64,000 nt of DNA from Sphingomonas telluris. Its GTDB lineage: Bacteria > Pseudomonadota > Alphaproteobacteria > Sphingomonadales > Sphingomonadaceae. A program made the position numbers and the translations under genes. The DNA lies in assembly GCF_022568775.1 (NCBI RefSeq), contig NZ_JAKZHW010000001.1, positions 1,116,001 to 1,180,000 on the forward strand. Direction: 5' to 3'. Under the pieces are notes generated by a model. The model had not been told where the DNA came from, searched no databases, and saw nothing but the letters and a program-made list of their open reading frames with translations. Positions within the stretch are counted from its first letter, which is position 1. Every line of letters begins with the position of its first letter. Below are positions 25,669 through 34,119 of this stretch, in pieces.

Positions 25669-26154
25669 ATGGACGAGTCGAGCATCCCACAGCCCGAGAT
25701 CCGGATCACGTCGCGCCTGATCGACTCCCTTTATACGGAGTCGATGTTGCTGGCGGACGAGGCCCGGTCCTATTTCGACGATGCCGGGCGCGACGACCGG
25801 CTGACGTTGGAGCCCTTCGACCGGGTGAGCTTCGCCTGCGAGTCGCTGAAGGTGACGACGCGCATCATGCACATCGTTGCCTGGCTGCTCACTCAGCGCG
25901 CCGTAGAGACCGGCGAGATTCAGGGCCAGGACGGCCGCCGTCCGGAGAGGCGCCTTGGTCATGCGCAGGAGAGCGATCCCGAGGTTGTGGCCAAGATGCC
26001 GGAGGAAGCGCGCCGGCTGATCGAGGCGAGCAGCGACCTTTATGCCCGCATCAAGCGCATCGACGAAGGCGTGGTCATGGAGGAGTTGCCGGCCAGCCCT
26101 GCCCGCGCGCTCATGGGCCGCCTGGAGCGCGGCCTCGGTGGGAATTTCGGCTAA
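25669..26154 (+). CDS. rcdA: RcdA-type regulator of CtrA degradation (DUF1465)
   Basis: A 161-residue, mainly helical protein with the DUF1465 signatures ITSRLIDSLYTESMLLADEA, RSYFD, FACESLKVTTRIMHIVAWLL and PEEARRLIEASSDLYARIKR. In Caulobacter, RcdA is an adaptor in the CpdR-ClpXP hierarchy that delivers CtrA (through PopA and cyclic di-GMP) for proteolysis. I identify it by family resemblance; whether it has that job here is not shown. CckA in the same window controls CpdR, which supports the same circuit being present. The ATG at 25669 is a judgement; the frame stays open 24 codons upstream. The iron-type alcohol dehydrogenase follows after 22 bases. Confidence 0.85.
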   Translation: MDESSIPQPEIRITSRLIDSLYTESMLLADEARSYFDDAGRDDRLTLEPFDRVSFACESLKVTTRIMHIVAWLLTQRAVETGEIQGQDGRRPERRLGHAQESDPEVVAKMPEEARRLIEASSDLYARIKRIDEGVVMEELPASPARALMGRLERGLGGNFG

Positions 26155-26176
26155 GCAACGCTAAGGAAGTTGCGCG

Positions 26177-27322
26177 ATGCGCAGCTTCACTTTCCATCCC
26201 GGGCCGCGGCTCAGCGCCGGTCCCAACAAGTCTACAGACATCGCCGATTTCCTGCCGGAAGGCCCGTGCCTGTTCGTAACCGACGAACAGCTGATCGCGC
26301 TCGGACTGGCCGAGCCCGCACTCGAAGCGCTCGAAGTATCGGGTCGGCATCCGACGGTCTTCGACAAGGTCGAAGCCGATCCCTCGCGGGCGACGCTGGA
26401 AGCCGCCGTCGAAGCGGGCCGCGCAGCGGGCGCGGTTTCGGTCGTCGGGTTCGGCGGCGGAAGCCCGATGGATGTGGCCAAGCTCGCCGCATATCTGCTC
26501 GGGTCCGGCGATGTGCTGGACGAAATATGGGGCGTGGATATCGCGAGAGGCCGGCGGCTACCGCTCGTCCTCGTTCCGACGACTGCCGGCACGGGTTCCG
26601 AAGCGACGCCAATCTCGGTGATCACCTGTGACGGCGGCGTGAAGCTGGCCGTCAATGCGCGGCCGCTGACTGCGGACTGGGCCGTTCTGGATCCGCAACT
26701 AACCGTCGGACTTCCGCGCGGCGTGACGGCCGCTACGGGTATCGATGCCATCGTCCACGCGGTCGAGGCCTACACGTCTGCGCGACTGAAGAACCCGCTA
26801 TCCGATGCACTCGCGCGCAAGGCCCTGCGGCTGCTCACCGGCAATCTCATGACGGCCTGCGAGGAACCGCGGAATATCGCGGCGCGCGAGGCCATGCTCC
26901 TTGGGGCGCATCTCGCCGGGCTGGCATTCTCGAACGCGCCCGTCGCTGGCGTGCACGCCCTCGCCTATCCGCTCGGTGGGCTTCACCACTTGCCTCACGG
27001 CGTGACCAACGCGCTGATGCTGCGCCACGTGCTGCAGCACAATTCCGAGGCCGCCCGCGAGCATTACGCCGAGCTCGCACCAATCGTGGTCCCGGATTGC
27101 GAGGCGGAAGGGAGCCAAGCCCGTGTCGCGCTCCTGATCGACCGCCTCGACGAACTCGTGCGCGAGAGCGGCATCGCCCCCCGCCTGCGCGACTACGGCA
27201 TCGATGTCGCGGAAGCGCCGATGCTAGCGAGAGAAGCGATGAAGCAGACCCGGCTGCTGGTGAACAATCCGTGCGAGATCACGGAGGCGGATGCCCAGCG
27301 GCTCTACGAGGCCGCCTGGTGA
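26177..27322 (+). CDS. Iron-containing (group III) alcohol dehydrogenase
   Basis: A 381-residue dehydrogenase. The nucleotide-binding region has VSVVGFGGGSPMDVAKLAAY (about 93-112), followed by VLVPTTAGTGSEATPISVI. Metal ligands typical of the family are Asp and His in GIDAIVHAVEAYTS and the His pair in HALAYPLGGLHHLPHG. It probably oxidises or reduces a small alcohol or aldehyde with NAD(P)(H); the substrate is unknown. AAGGAAG precedes the ATG. The stop overlaps the GTG start of the thioesterase gene, so the two are likely translated together. Confidence 0.9.
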   Translation: MRSFTFHPGPRLSAGPNKSTDIADFLPEGPCLFVTDEQLIALGLAEPALEALEVSGRHPTVFDKVEADPSRATLEAAVEAGRAAGAVSVVGFGGGSPMDVAKLAAYLLGSGDVLDEIWGVDIARGRRLPLVLVPTTAGTGSEATPISVITCDGGVKLAVNARPLTADWAVLDPQLTVGLPRGVTAATGIDAIVHAVEAYTSARLKNPLSDALARKALRLLTGNLMTACEEPRNIAAREAMLLGAHLAGLAFSNAPVAGVHALAYPLGGLHHLPHGVTNALMLRHVLQHNSEAAREHYAELAPIVVPDCEAEGSQARVALLIDRLDELVRESGIAPRLRDYGIDVAEAPMLAREAMKQTRLLVNNPCEITEADAQRLYEAAW

Positions 27323-27750
27323 GCCGAGCGCCGGCGGCGACGCGCTCGCAGTTCAAGGTCTGGCGCAAGATCACGACGCGTTGGGCGGACAATGACGTAT
27401 ACGGACACGTCAACAACACCGTCTATTACGAGTGGTTCGACAGCGCCGTAAACGCGTGGATGGTCGAGCAAGGCATGCTCGACATTGCGAACGGCGATCC
27501 CATCGCCTTGGTCGTCGAGACCCGCTGCAGTTACGCGGCGGCGTTGACTTTCCCGGAAGATGTTGAGGTGGGTCTTGCGGTCGGACAACTGGGCCGATCG
27601 AGCATCCGCTATCGTATCGGTGTGTTCGCGGCGGGCGTAGGGTCAGCGGCTGCCGAGGGGGAGTTTGTCCACGTCGTCGTCGACCGCGCCAGCCGCCGGC
27701 CGACCGACATTCCTCCGGACTGGCGCAGGAAGCTCGAAGCGATCAGCTAG
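27319..27750 (+). CDS. Acyl-CoA thioesterase, 4HBT hot-dog family
   Basis: A 143-residue hot-dog protein of the YbgC/FadM type. The active-site text RWADNDVYGHVNNTVYYEWF contains the catalytic Asp and the following His-Val-Asn-Asn. It hydrolyses an acyl- or hydroxybenzoyl-CoA in the cytoplasm; the specificity is unknown. The start is a GTG that overlaps the dehydrogenase stop (GTGA at 27319); the open frame reaches much further upstream but only as a shadow of that gene. The 3' end overlaps the converging monooxygenase gene by eight bases. Confidence 0.88.
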   Translation: MSRAPAATRSQFKVWRKITTRWADNDVYGHVNNTVYYEWFDSAVNAWMVEQGMLDIANGDPIALVVETRCSYAAALTFPEDVEVGLAVGQLGRSSIRYRIGVFAAGVGSAAAEGEFVHVVVDRASRRPTDIPPDWRRKLEAIS

Positions 27751-28696
27751 CGCAGAGCGCAGCTTTCGCTGCTCGATATTCCTCGGCCAGGCGGGCAACC
27801 AGCTCGCCCGCGGGGCGAACTTTGTCGATCACGCCGATGCCCTGACCGGAACCCCAGATATCCCGCCAGGCTTTGGCGCCCGAAGCCGAAGCGAACTTCA
27901 TATCCGCCGGAGTTCCGCTTTCGAGATTGTCGGGGTCGAGCCCGGCGGCCGAGATGGAACTGCGCAGATAGTTGCCCGGAATACCAGTGAAGAGGCTGGA
28001 ATAGACGATGTCCGCCGCTCCGCCCGCGCAGATCGCCGCCTTGTACTCATCGGTCGCGCGCGCTTCGGGCGTCGCGATGAAGGGCGAGCCGATATAGGCG
28101 AAATCCGCTCCCATGGCCTCCGCTGCGAGCACGGCGCGGCCCGTGGCGATGGCGCCCGAGAGAATGAGCGGACCATCGAACCATTTTCGGATTTCCTGGG
28201 CGAGCGCGAAGGGCGACCAGCGGCCTGCGTGTCCCCCTGCCCCGGCCGCCACGGCGATGATCCCGTCCGCTCCCTTTTCGATGGCTTTCCGCGCGTAGCG
28301 GTCGTCGATGATGTCGTGGAGCGTGATCCCTCCCCAGTCGTGAACCGCATGATTGAGGTCTTCGCGCGCACCGAGCGACGTGATGACGATCGGCACCTTC
28401 CACTTCGCGCAGACCTGCATGTCTACTTCGAAGCGGTCGTTCGTGCGATGGACGATTTGGTTGACCGCAAAGGGCGCAGAGGGCGCATCCGGATGATCCC
28501 GATCATGCTCGGCGAGCGCCTCGGTGATCTCGTGGATCCACTCGTCGAGCTGGGATGCCGGCCGTGCGTTAAGCGACGGAAAGCTTCCGACCACTCCGGC
28601 CTTGCACTGGGCAATGACCAGCTTCGGATTCGAGACGATGAAAAGCGGTGCTGCGATGACCGGCAGGCGCAGGCGCTGAAGGATGGGTGGAAGCAT
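27743..28696 (-). CDS. Nitronate monooxygenase-like flavoprotein
   Basis: A 317-residue TIM-barrel flavin enzyme of the nitronate monooxygenase / 2-nitropropane dioxygenase family. Features are RLRLPVIAAPLFIVSNPKLV at the N-terminus, ADGIIAVAAGAGGHAG with the conserved AGGHAG phosphate loop, PLILSGAIATGRAVLAAEAMGA, and YIGSPFIATPEA. It oxidises nitroalkanes or reduces a quinone or enoyl substrate with FMN. The ATG at 28696 shares a base with the stop of the epimerase gene before it, so they form an operon. Its end overlaps the converging thioesterase gene. Confidence 0.88.
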   Translation of the reverse strand: MLPPILQRLRLPVIAAPLFIVSNPKLVIAQCKAGVVGSFPSLNARPASQLDEWIHEITEALAEHDRDHPDAPSAPFAVNQIVHRTNDRFEVDMQVCAKWKVPIVITSLGAREDLNHAVHDWGGITLHDIIDDRYARKAIEKGADGIIAVAAGAGGHAGRWSPFALAQEIRKWFDGPLILSGAIATGRAVLAAEAMGADFAYIGSPFIATPEARATDEYKAAICAGGAADIVYSSLFTGIPGNYLRSSISAAGLDPDNLESGTPADMKFASASGAKAWRDIWGSGQGIGVIDKVRPAGELVARLAEEYRAAKAALCAS

Positions 28697-29694
28697 CAGA
28701 CCCCGTGAAATTCGCGATACCATTGGACAAAGCGCGGAACGCCCTCGTCGATGGTCGTGGCTGGTGAGAAGCCGTGGTCGCGCTCGATGGCGCTAATGTC
28801 GGCGAACGTGTCGCGTACGTCGCCCGGCTGCATCGGCTGCGGATCGATCAGCGCCTTCACGCCGGTCGCCTGTTCCAGCAGCTCGACGACGCGCATCAGG
28901 TCTTCGCTGCGGTTGTTTCCGATATTGTATAGCGCGTGCGGCGCATGGCTGCCGCCCGCTTTCGGCTCGCCGTCGTTCGCGGGCGGCGAGTCCAGGCAAG
29001 CTACAATGCCGGCGACGATATCGTCGATGTAGGTGAAGTCGCGGCGCATCTCGCCGCCGTTGAACAAAGGCAAGGGTTCGCGGGCGTAAAGCGCCTTGGT
29101 GAAGATCCACATGGCCATGTCCGGCCGTCCCCACGGTCCATAAACGGTGAAGAAGCGCAGGCCGGTCGACGGCAGCTTGTAGAGGCTCGCGTAAGCCTCA
29201 CTCATCAGCTCATCCGCCTTCTTCGTCGCACCGTAGAGCGAGAGGGGATGATCGACACGGTCCTCGACCCGGAACGGCAGGTTCTTGTTGCCGCCGTAAA
29301 CCGACGATGAGGATGCGTAGACGAAGTGGCTAGAGCCGCGATGTCGTGCGAGCTCGAGCATGTTGAGATGCCCGACGAGGTTCGACTGTGCGTAGGCTTC
29401 CGGATTGGTGAGGCTGTAGCGGACGCCGGCCTGCGCGCCGAGATGCACGATCCGGTCGAAGTCGGAGGATCGTCCCAGTTCTTCCAGCGCCCCGGCGTTC
29501 GAGAAGTCGAGTTGATCGAAGCGGAAGCGATCGCCGAAGTCATTCCTCAGCCGATCGAGCCTGGCGCGCTTCAGCGCCGGATCGTAATAATCGTTGAGAT
29601 TGTCGATGCCGACGACCTGCTCGCCCCGCGCCAGAAGCGCGCGAGCGGTCGTAGAGCCAATGAAGCCAGCCACCCCCGTGACGAGAACCGTCAT
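28696..29694 (-). CDS. NAD-dependent sugar-nucleotide epimerase (UDP-glucuronate 4-epimerase type)
   Basis: A 332-residue extended short-chain dehydrogenase. The NAD motif is VTGVAGFIGSTTARALL (residues 5-21), then GIDNLNDYYDPALKRARL, AGVRYSLTNPEAYAQSNL, the catalytic Ser in VYASSSSVYG and the YxxxK pair in SLYGATKKADE. These features, and the DYYDPxLKxxRL text in particular, match UDP-glucuronate 4-epimerases, which make UDP-galacturonate for surface glycans. It is upstream of the monooxygenase gene with overlapping stop and start, and near the glycosyltransferase island to which it may supply a precursor (inference). Confidence 0.9.
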   Translation of the reverse strand: MTVLVTGVAGFIGSTTARALLARGEQVVGIDNLNDYYDPALKRARLDRLRNDFGDRFRFDQLDFSNAGALEELGRSSDFDRIVHLGAQAGVRYSLTNPEAYAQSNLVGHLNMLELARHRGSSHFVYASSSSVYGGNKNLPFRVEDRVDHPLSLYGATKKADELMSEAYASLYKLPSTGLRFFTVYGPWGRPDMAMWIFTKALYAREPLPLFNGGEMRRDFTYIDDIVAGIVACLDSPPANDGEPKAGGSHAPHALYNIGNNRSEDLMRVVELLEQATGVKALIDPQPMQPGDVRDTFADISAIERDHGFSPATTIDEGVPRFVQWYREFHGV

Positions 29695-29756
29695 GCAAGC
29701 GACTTAGCCGGTGCCAAGGCCGTTAGGCGAATGAAAAATTGTGCGCCGCAGAGCGG

Positions 29757-30284
29757 TCAGGTGACGGGGCGACCGTCCTGATTGCCGGGAGGCGAATAAC
29801 GGCAGATCAGATAGTCCCACTGGGGGGACGGATAGATTGCGCAACCGACGTGGGTGGTGCCGCGCCACACCATCTGCGTGTAGTGCGCGACGTCGTACCA
29901 ATTGCCGGTCCGGCTGACATACGGGAACAGTCCTGGGCGATAATAGGCTTTCTCCGCCGACCAGGCGCCGACCATCTGCTCGGGACTGAACCGTCCCCGT
30001 TGGCCCATCCAAAGATTCTCGCGCTGGCCGGGGCGGATCGAGCGCGGCGAATGCTGGAGCCGGCCCAGGCGAGCGAGCGTCGGGCCGTACGCGGCCGCCG
30101 AAGCTGCAAGCATCGGATCCCACTGCAAGGGCGCGACACCCATTCGCGCCCGCTCGGCATTATGCGCGGCAAGGATACGAGAAGCGGCCAATTGCGTGAT
30201 TGATGGATAGCTCGCCGCTTGTGCGGAGGCGCCCACGCCAAAAGCCATACCGAGTGCGGCGTTCGCGAAAAACGATTTAAGCAT
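29757..30284 (-). CDS. Exported CAP (SCP/PR-1) domain protein
   Basis: A 175-residue protein with a signal peptide (KSFFANAALGMAFGVGASAQA) and a CAP domain: LAAHNAERARMGVAPLQWD, AAYGPTLARLGRLQHS, then YDVAHYTQMVWRGTTHVGC and YLICRYSPPGN. The HYTQMVW and ICRYSPPGN segments are the classic CAP signatures. Bacterial CAP proteins are secreted; some bind lipids or act in the envelope, but function is mostly unknown. The ATG at 30284 is chosen to expose the signal. It is divergent from the polysaccharide deacetylase gene. Confidence 0.9.
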   Translation of the reverse strand: MLKSFFANAALGMAFGVGASAQAASYPSITQLAASRILAAHNAERARMGVAPLQWDPMLAASAAAYGPTLARLGRLQHSPRSIRPGQRENLWMGQRGRFSPEQMVGAWSAEKAYYRPGLFPYVSRTGNWYDVAHYTQMVWRGTTHVGCAIYPSPQWDYLICRYSPPGNQDGRPVT

Positions 30285-30458
30285 GGTACCCCCACCCCTG
30301 AGCGGCGGAATCAACCTATGGAGCCGTGCCGGGATGCGGAACGGGTTCAGGCGCCTGCGCCCACCGTTCATCGCTGCGGTGACTCCGGTTGGCGATAACT
30401 GGCGATCTCTTTATGCCGAGCGAATGGTGGTTAGCTGCGCAGTCAGAAAGTCGGGCTG
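30285..30458. other. Control region between the CAP protein and the deacetylase
   Basis: No gene is seen in these 174 bases. A direct repeat, TGGCGAT at 30390-30396 and 30400-30406, sits about 55-70 bases before the deacetylase start with the repeats ten bases apart (one helical turn), which is the geometry of a protein binding site. No convincing -35/-10 pair was found. Confidence 0.35.
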
Positions 30459-31433
30459 GTGACTTGGCGCACGCTAGCTAGTCGTGTCGTGAGCGGACTC
30501 TCCCGTAATCTGCGAGGTCCTGCGATCCTAATGTACCACCGGATATCCGAAGAAGCGTTTGACCCGTGGGGTCTGGCCGTGTCCCCTCGGCTGTTCGAAG
30601 AACAGATGAACTGGTTGGCGGCCGAGCGCACGGTGATGCCGCTGAGCGATTTTGCCCATCTGCAACGCAACGGAGAACTACCTGCGACCGCCACGGCAGT
30701 GACCTTCGATGACGGTTATGCGGCCGCAGTCGAGGTGGCTGCTCCAGTCCTCGAACGTCTCGGACTGCCGGCCACGATCTTCGTGCCGGCCGACCTTCTC
30801 GAACGGCAGCAAGAGTTCTGGTGGGATGAACTGGAACGCATAGTTCTGACGAGCGATTGCGTTTCGTTAGAGCTGGACGGTGAGACCGTTGCTCTCTGCC
30901 CCAAGTCGCAACAGGATCGCGACTGGCGTTTCGGATCGCAGCCGAAAACTCAGCGGCAAACAGCTTTTCACCGCCTTTGGTCGTGCCTCCGCCTGAAGAC
31001 CCCTACCGAGCTCGATGCTGCGATGAAGTCGCTTCGCGACCAATCAGGCGTGCAGCCGATCGTCCGTGAGAATTTACGACCGATCACTCCATCGGAGGCA
31101 CGCGTTCGAAGTTCCGACTTGCTGGAATGGGGTTCGCACGCGCTCACGCATCCGTCCCTTCCGAGCCTGTCCAGTGAGGAGAAAAGGCGCGAGATCGTGC
31201 AAAGCGTTGAGCGTTGCACCGAATTACTCGGGCGAGCGCCGAAGACCTTCGCTTATCCCTATGGCGATCGCGATCTGGAGAGCGAAAGACTGGTCGGCGA
31301 AGCGGGCTTCGTCTGCGCGTGCACGATTGAAAACGGCACCGTCACGCGAGGCAGCTCGGCGTTGCGATTGCCCAGGATGCAAGTCGGCAATTGGGAACTG
31401 GCCGACCTCGCTCGAGTCCTTGGGCACGAATGA
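30459..31433 (+). CDS. Polysaccharide deacetylase family protein
   Basis: A 324-residue NodB-homology protein. The metal and catalytic motif TFDDGYAA (about residues 81-88) follows ILMYHRISEEAFDPWGLAVS; the His-box is SHALTHPSLPSLS and the late motif is TFAYPYGDRD. Such enzymes remove N-acetyl groups from glycans; with no signal peptide this copy probably works in the cytoplasm on a lipid-linked or precursor sugar. The start is a GTG at 30459; no better ATG lies before the conserved MYHR. Its end overlaps the methyltransferase start (ATGA at 31430). Base composition is visibly less GC-rich than the core genes, about 55% in the stretch near 30841, hinting at transfer. Confidence 0.88.
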   Translation: MTWRTLASRVVSGLSRNLRGPAILMYHRISEEAFDPWGLAVSPRLFEEQMNWLAAERTVMPLSDFAHLQRNGELPATATAVTFDDGYAAAVEVAAPVLERLGLPATIFVPADLLERQQEFWWDELERIVLTSDCVSLELDGETVALCPKSQQDRDWRFGSQPKTQRQTAFHRLWSCLRLKTPTELDAAMKSLRDQSGVQPIVRENLRPITPSEARVRSSDLLEWGSHALTHPSLPSLSSEEKRREIVQSVERCTELLGRAPKTFAYPYGDRDLESERLVGEAGFVCACTIENGTVTRGSSALRLPRMQVGNWELADLARVLGHE

Positions 31434-32128
31434 AGATGGCGCTCTATCGCCTTGCGCGCTCGAAGCTTCGACACCTCCACGGCAGGCTCTCAATGTCTGT
31501 CGGGCGTGCGGCGAGTTCGCAGCCTTTGTGCAAGCACTACGGGTTTGGCCGCGGCACGCCCGTCGATCGATTTTATATTGAAGCGTTCCTGTCCGCGAAC
31601 GCGGGGCTGGTTCGAGGCCATGTGCTGGAAATCAAGGACGACACTTACTCCCGACGCTTCGGGGGCGAGCGCGTCACTAGGCGAGACGTTCTCGACATCG
31701 ACTCGGCGAACGCCAATGCGACGATCTTCGGCGACCTCATGCAAAGGGGCGCTTTGCCCGCGTCCACATTCGACTGCATCATCCTGACGCAGACGCTTCA
31801 GTTCATTCCTCAGTTAGCGGCGGCGCTCGGAGAGTTGCGCGCTTCGCTGCGGCCTGGCGGGACCCTGCTTGTCACGGCCCCTGGCATCTCACCCTTGCCG
31901 CCAGAGGCAGATGGGTCGCAGTGGTGCTGGTCGTTCAGCGCGACTGGGCTTGGCTTGCTCTTGCAGCCGCACTTCGACGATACGGAGGTCAAAATCTACT
32001 CGTACGGCAATCTTTATGCAGCCACGGCCTTCCTGCATGGCGCAGCGCTAGAGGAGGTCAGCAAGCACAAGGTGCAACTGACCGACCCTTCCTATCCGGT
32101 GATCGTGGCAGCGCGGGCTCGCGCATGA
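31430..32128 (+). CDS. Glycan-cluster methyltransferase with degenerate SAM motif
   Basis: A 232-residue class I methyltransferase-fold protein. Instead of GxGxG, motif I reads GHVLEIKDDTYSRRFGG. Downstream are ATIFGDL, TFDCIILTQTLQFIPQL, LRPGGTLLVTAPGI and YGNLYAATAFLHG. I recognise the LEIxDDxYxRRFGG plus TLQFI combination as a family that travels with glycosyltransferases and deacetylases; the substrate is unknown and the SAM site is unusual, so activity is inferred only. The start overlaps the deacetylase stop (ATGA), so the pair is one operon. It converges on a glycosyltransferase gene ten bases away. Confidence 0.82.
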   Translation: MKMALYRLARSKLRHLHGRLSMSVGRAASSQPLCKHYGFGRGTPVDRFYIEAFLSANAGLVRGHVLEIKDDTYSRRFGGERVTRRDVLDIDSANANATIFGDLMQRGALPASTFDCIILTQTLQFIPQLAAALGELRASLRPGGTLLVTAPGISPLPPEADGSQWCWSFSATGLGLLLQPHFDDTEVKIYSYGNLYAATAFLHGAALEEVSKHKVQLTDPSYPVIVAARARA

Positions 32129-32138
32129 AACTGGGGCA

Positions 32139-33194
32139 TCAGAGCGGCAGTTCCGAGCGCTTGAGTTGCTGCAGCCTGTGATGATCGAAGCGATCTACAA
32201 GCAGCGGAATGGACAGGCGGGAGCTTAAGTCCTCGGCGGGCTCGACCACAAGAAATGGCGGTCCCGCGTCGCTGCGGCGGCCACCTCTCAGAGCAAAGGC
32301 AACGACACGGCTGAGCGCATAACCGCCGAAAACGGCTCCGCGAGCCGGGTCAATCAGCGCGCCACGTACAAGTGCCTGAATCGCGGTGCCCCAGTGACCT
32401 GCCGCCGCAGCCGACTGTCCGAGCCACATGTACAAAATGGCTTGAGCACGGCGCTGCACCGCTGGCGGAGCATGTTCGCCATCCTGAGCAACAAGCTGGT
32501 GCGTGAAATCGAGCGAGCGGACCATTTGGCCGACGTCTCGCGACATGCTGCCGGTGCGCACTCGATAACCGACGAGATGCTCCGGAACGATGAGGACCGG
32601 ATATTGCCGCGCGATTCGAAGCTGCAGCAACAGGTCCTCGCACCCCTGCGCCCGGTTCGCCCGAAGTGCCTCGCTGTATCCCCCGGCGGCAACCACCGCG
32701 TCACGCAGAAAAAGAGGCGAGCTCCCGTTGCCAACGAAGTTCAAATAGGAGAGCCGCATCATCACCGATCCCGAGATCGGCCAACGGGCGCTTGAGCCGA
32801 CGATATTGCCGTCCGCGTCGAGAGAACGGTGCCAGCAGTAAACGAAGCCGGAAGTGACCGGCGCGCTCTGAACCGCGTCCAGCTGCTTCGCGATCTTCGT
32901 CGGGTGCCAGAGGTCGTCGGCATCGATGGGGGCAATCCATGTGCCACGAGCGTGAGCAATCGCGATGTTGCGTGCTGAAGCGACGCCGCCATTCCTTTGT
33001 CGGATGAGCCGCGCTCGCGGATCCCTGTTGGTGAAGCGCTCCGCGATCTGCGCAGTGCCATCCTCCGACCCATCATCGACGATGATGATTTCGAGTTCCG
33101 TGTGAGTCTGCGCGGCCACCGATTCCAACGTCGCACCCAGAGTGGCTTCCGCGTTCCAGGCAGGCACAATTACCGAGACTAGATCGCGGCTCAC
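32139..33194 (-). CDS. Glycosyltransferase family 2
   Basis: A 351-residue GT-A fold transferase: VSVIVPAWNAEATLGATLES, EIIIVDDGSEDGTAQIA, NGGVASARNIAI and the metal-binding DADD in WIAPIDADDLWHP; the acceptor part has AQGCEDLLLQLRIA, where the ED is the usual catalytic base region. It moves a sugar from a nucleotide donor onto a growing glycan on the cytoplasmic face. The start is a GTG at 33194 that overlaps the TGA of the preceding, frameshifted glycosyltransferase (GTGA). The C-terminal 100 residues look like an extra helical domain. Donor and acceptor are unknown. Confidence 0.88.
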   Translation of the reverse strand: MSRDLVSVIVPAWNAEATLGATLESVAAQTHTELEIIIVDDGSEDGTAQIAERFTNRDPRARLIRQRNGGVASARNIAIAHARGTWIAPIDADDLWHPTKIAKQLDAVQSAPVTSGFVYCWHRSLDADGNIVGSSARWPISGSVMMRLSYLNFVGNGSSPLFLRDAVVAAGGYSEALRANRAQGCEDLLLQLRIARQYPVLIVPEHLVGYRVRTGSMSRDVGQMVRSLDFTHQLVAQDGEHAPPAVQRRAQAILYMWLGQSAAAAGHWGTAIQALVRGALIDPARGAVFGGYALSRVVAFALRGGRRSDAGPPFLVVEPAEDLSSRLSIPLLVDRFDHHRLQQLKRSELPL

Positions 33195-34019
33195 GCGGCC
33201 CAGCCCATCAGAGCAAGTCGACGTCGAACGCGCACGAAGACCGGGTCGCGAGCCGGCCGCGGGTAGAATGACCGCCAGACGGCTTCGCCTTCATGCCAAG
33301 CCGCCATCTCGTCGATCGTAAGTCCACGCGCCTTCTCGAGCTTGCGAACCGTCCGGATCCATTTCCTTAGCTTCGGAACGGCGTTGGACATGTTGCCGGA
33401 ATGCCTGACGTAGGTTGCGACGATATTGGAGTGGCATCCAAAGGAATAGCGCCGGCTGAGGCGCAGGTAAGCATCCCAATCCTCGCACATGCCGAGGTTC
33501 TCATTGAAGCCGCCGATGCCGACGAGCTTGTCGCGATCGAACATGACGCTGGCGATCATGGCGATCCAGTTGCATCGGATAAGATCGCTGCGGGTTAGCG
33601 GCGAACTCGGCCGCTCGGACAGCTCGTCGTCCTTTGCCTCTCTGAAGCCGCCATAAAACGAAGCCCGCATCGGGAAACGCGCTGAAGCAAGCGAGACCCG
33701 ACGCAACGGCATCCGGGAGAAGTAGGTCGTCCGCGTCGAGGAAGATGACCTTGTCGCTGGCGGCAGCGCGAAGACCAGCGTTGCGGGCTGCGGCCAGACC
33801 CCGATTCCCCTGCTGAAGAAACGTCACTTGCGGATAGCTGCAGGCAACGGACTGCAGATCATCGTCCGACCCGTCGTCCACGAGGATGATCTCGGCCGGA
33901 GGGACGCTCTGAAGAAGAGCGCTCTCGATTGCGCCGCGGATCAGATGCGCTTGGCGGTAACAGGGAATCACGACCGCCACCGCGGCATCCAAATCGGTGC
34001 CTGGGTCCTGATCAGCCAT
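33191..34019 (-). pseudogene. Glycosyltransferase family 2 broken by a one-base frameshift
   Basis: Two overlapping frames together spell one family-2 glycosyltransferase of about 275 residues. The first frame (from the ATG at 34019) has VAVVIPCYRQAHLIRGAIES, EIILVDDGSDDD and VIFLDADDLLLPDAV, then turns to Arg-rich nonsense after FPDAGFV. The second frame picks up with YGGFREAKDD and continues through GGFNENLGMCEDWDAYLRLS to the stop at 33191. The break maps to the run of four A at 33655-33658 (TTTT in the coding strand): removing one base restores GFVYGGFREA. This is a recent mutation or a homopolymer error in the assembly. If repaired, it would form an operon with the following glycosyltransferase gene. 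Confidence 0.88.
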
Positions 34020-34119
34020 TCGGAGTCACTGTGGCACAAGCGTTGCTTAATCAAAGACTTTTGTGTTTCACTCCTGACGTGGAGCAGCTCGCTCCGATTG
34101 TTGTGCCGAGACCCGACAG

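Noticed and set aside
33655..33658. Programmed frameshifting in the split glycosyltransferase
   Set aside because: A run of four T in the coding strand lacks the usual slippery heptamer or a convincing downstream structure, and the family has no such history. Mutation or sequencing error is simpler.
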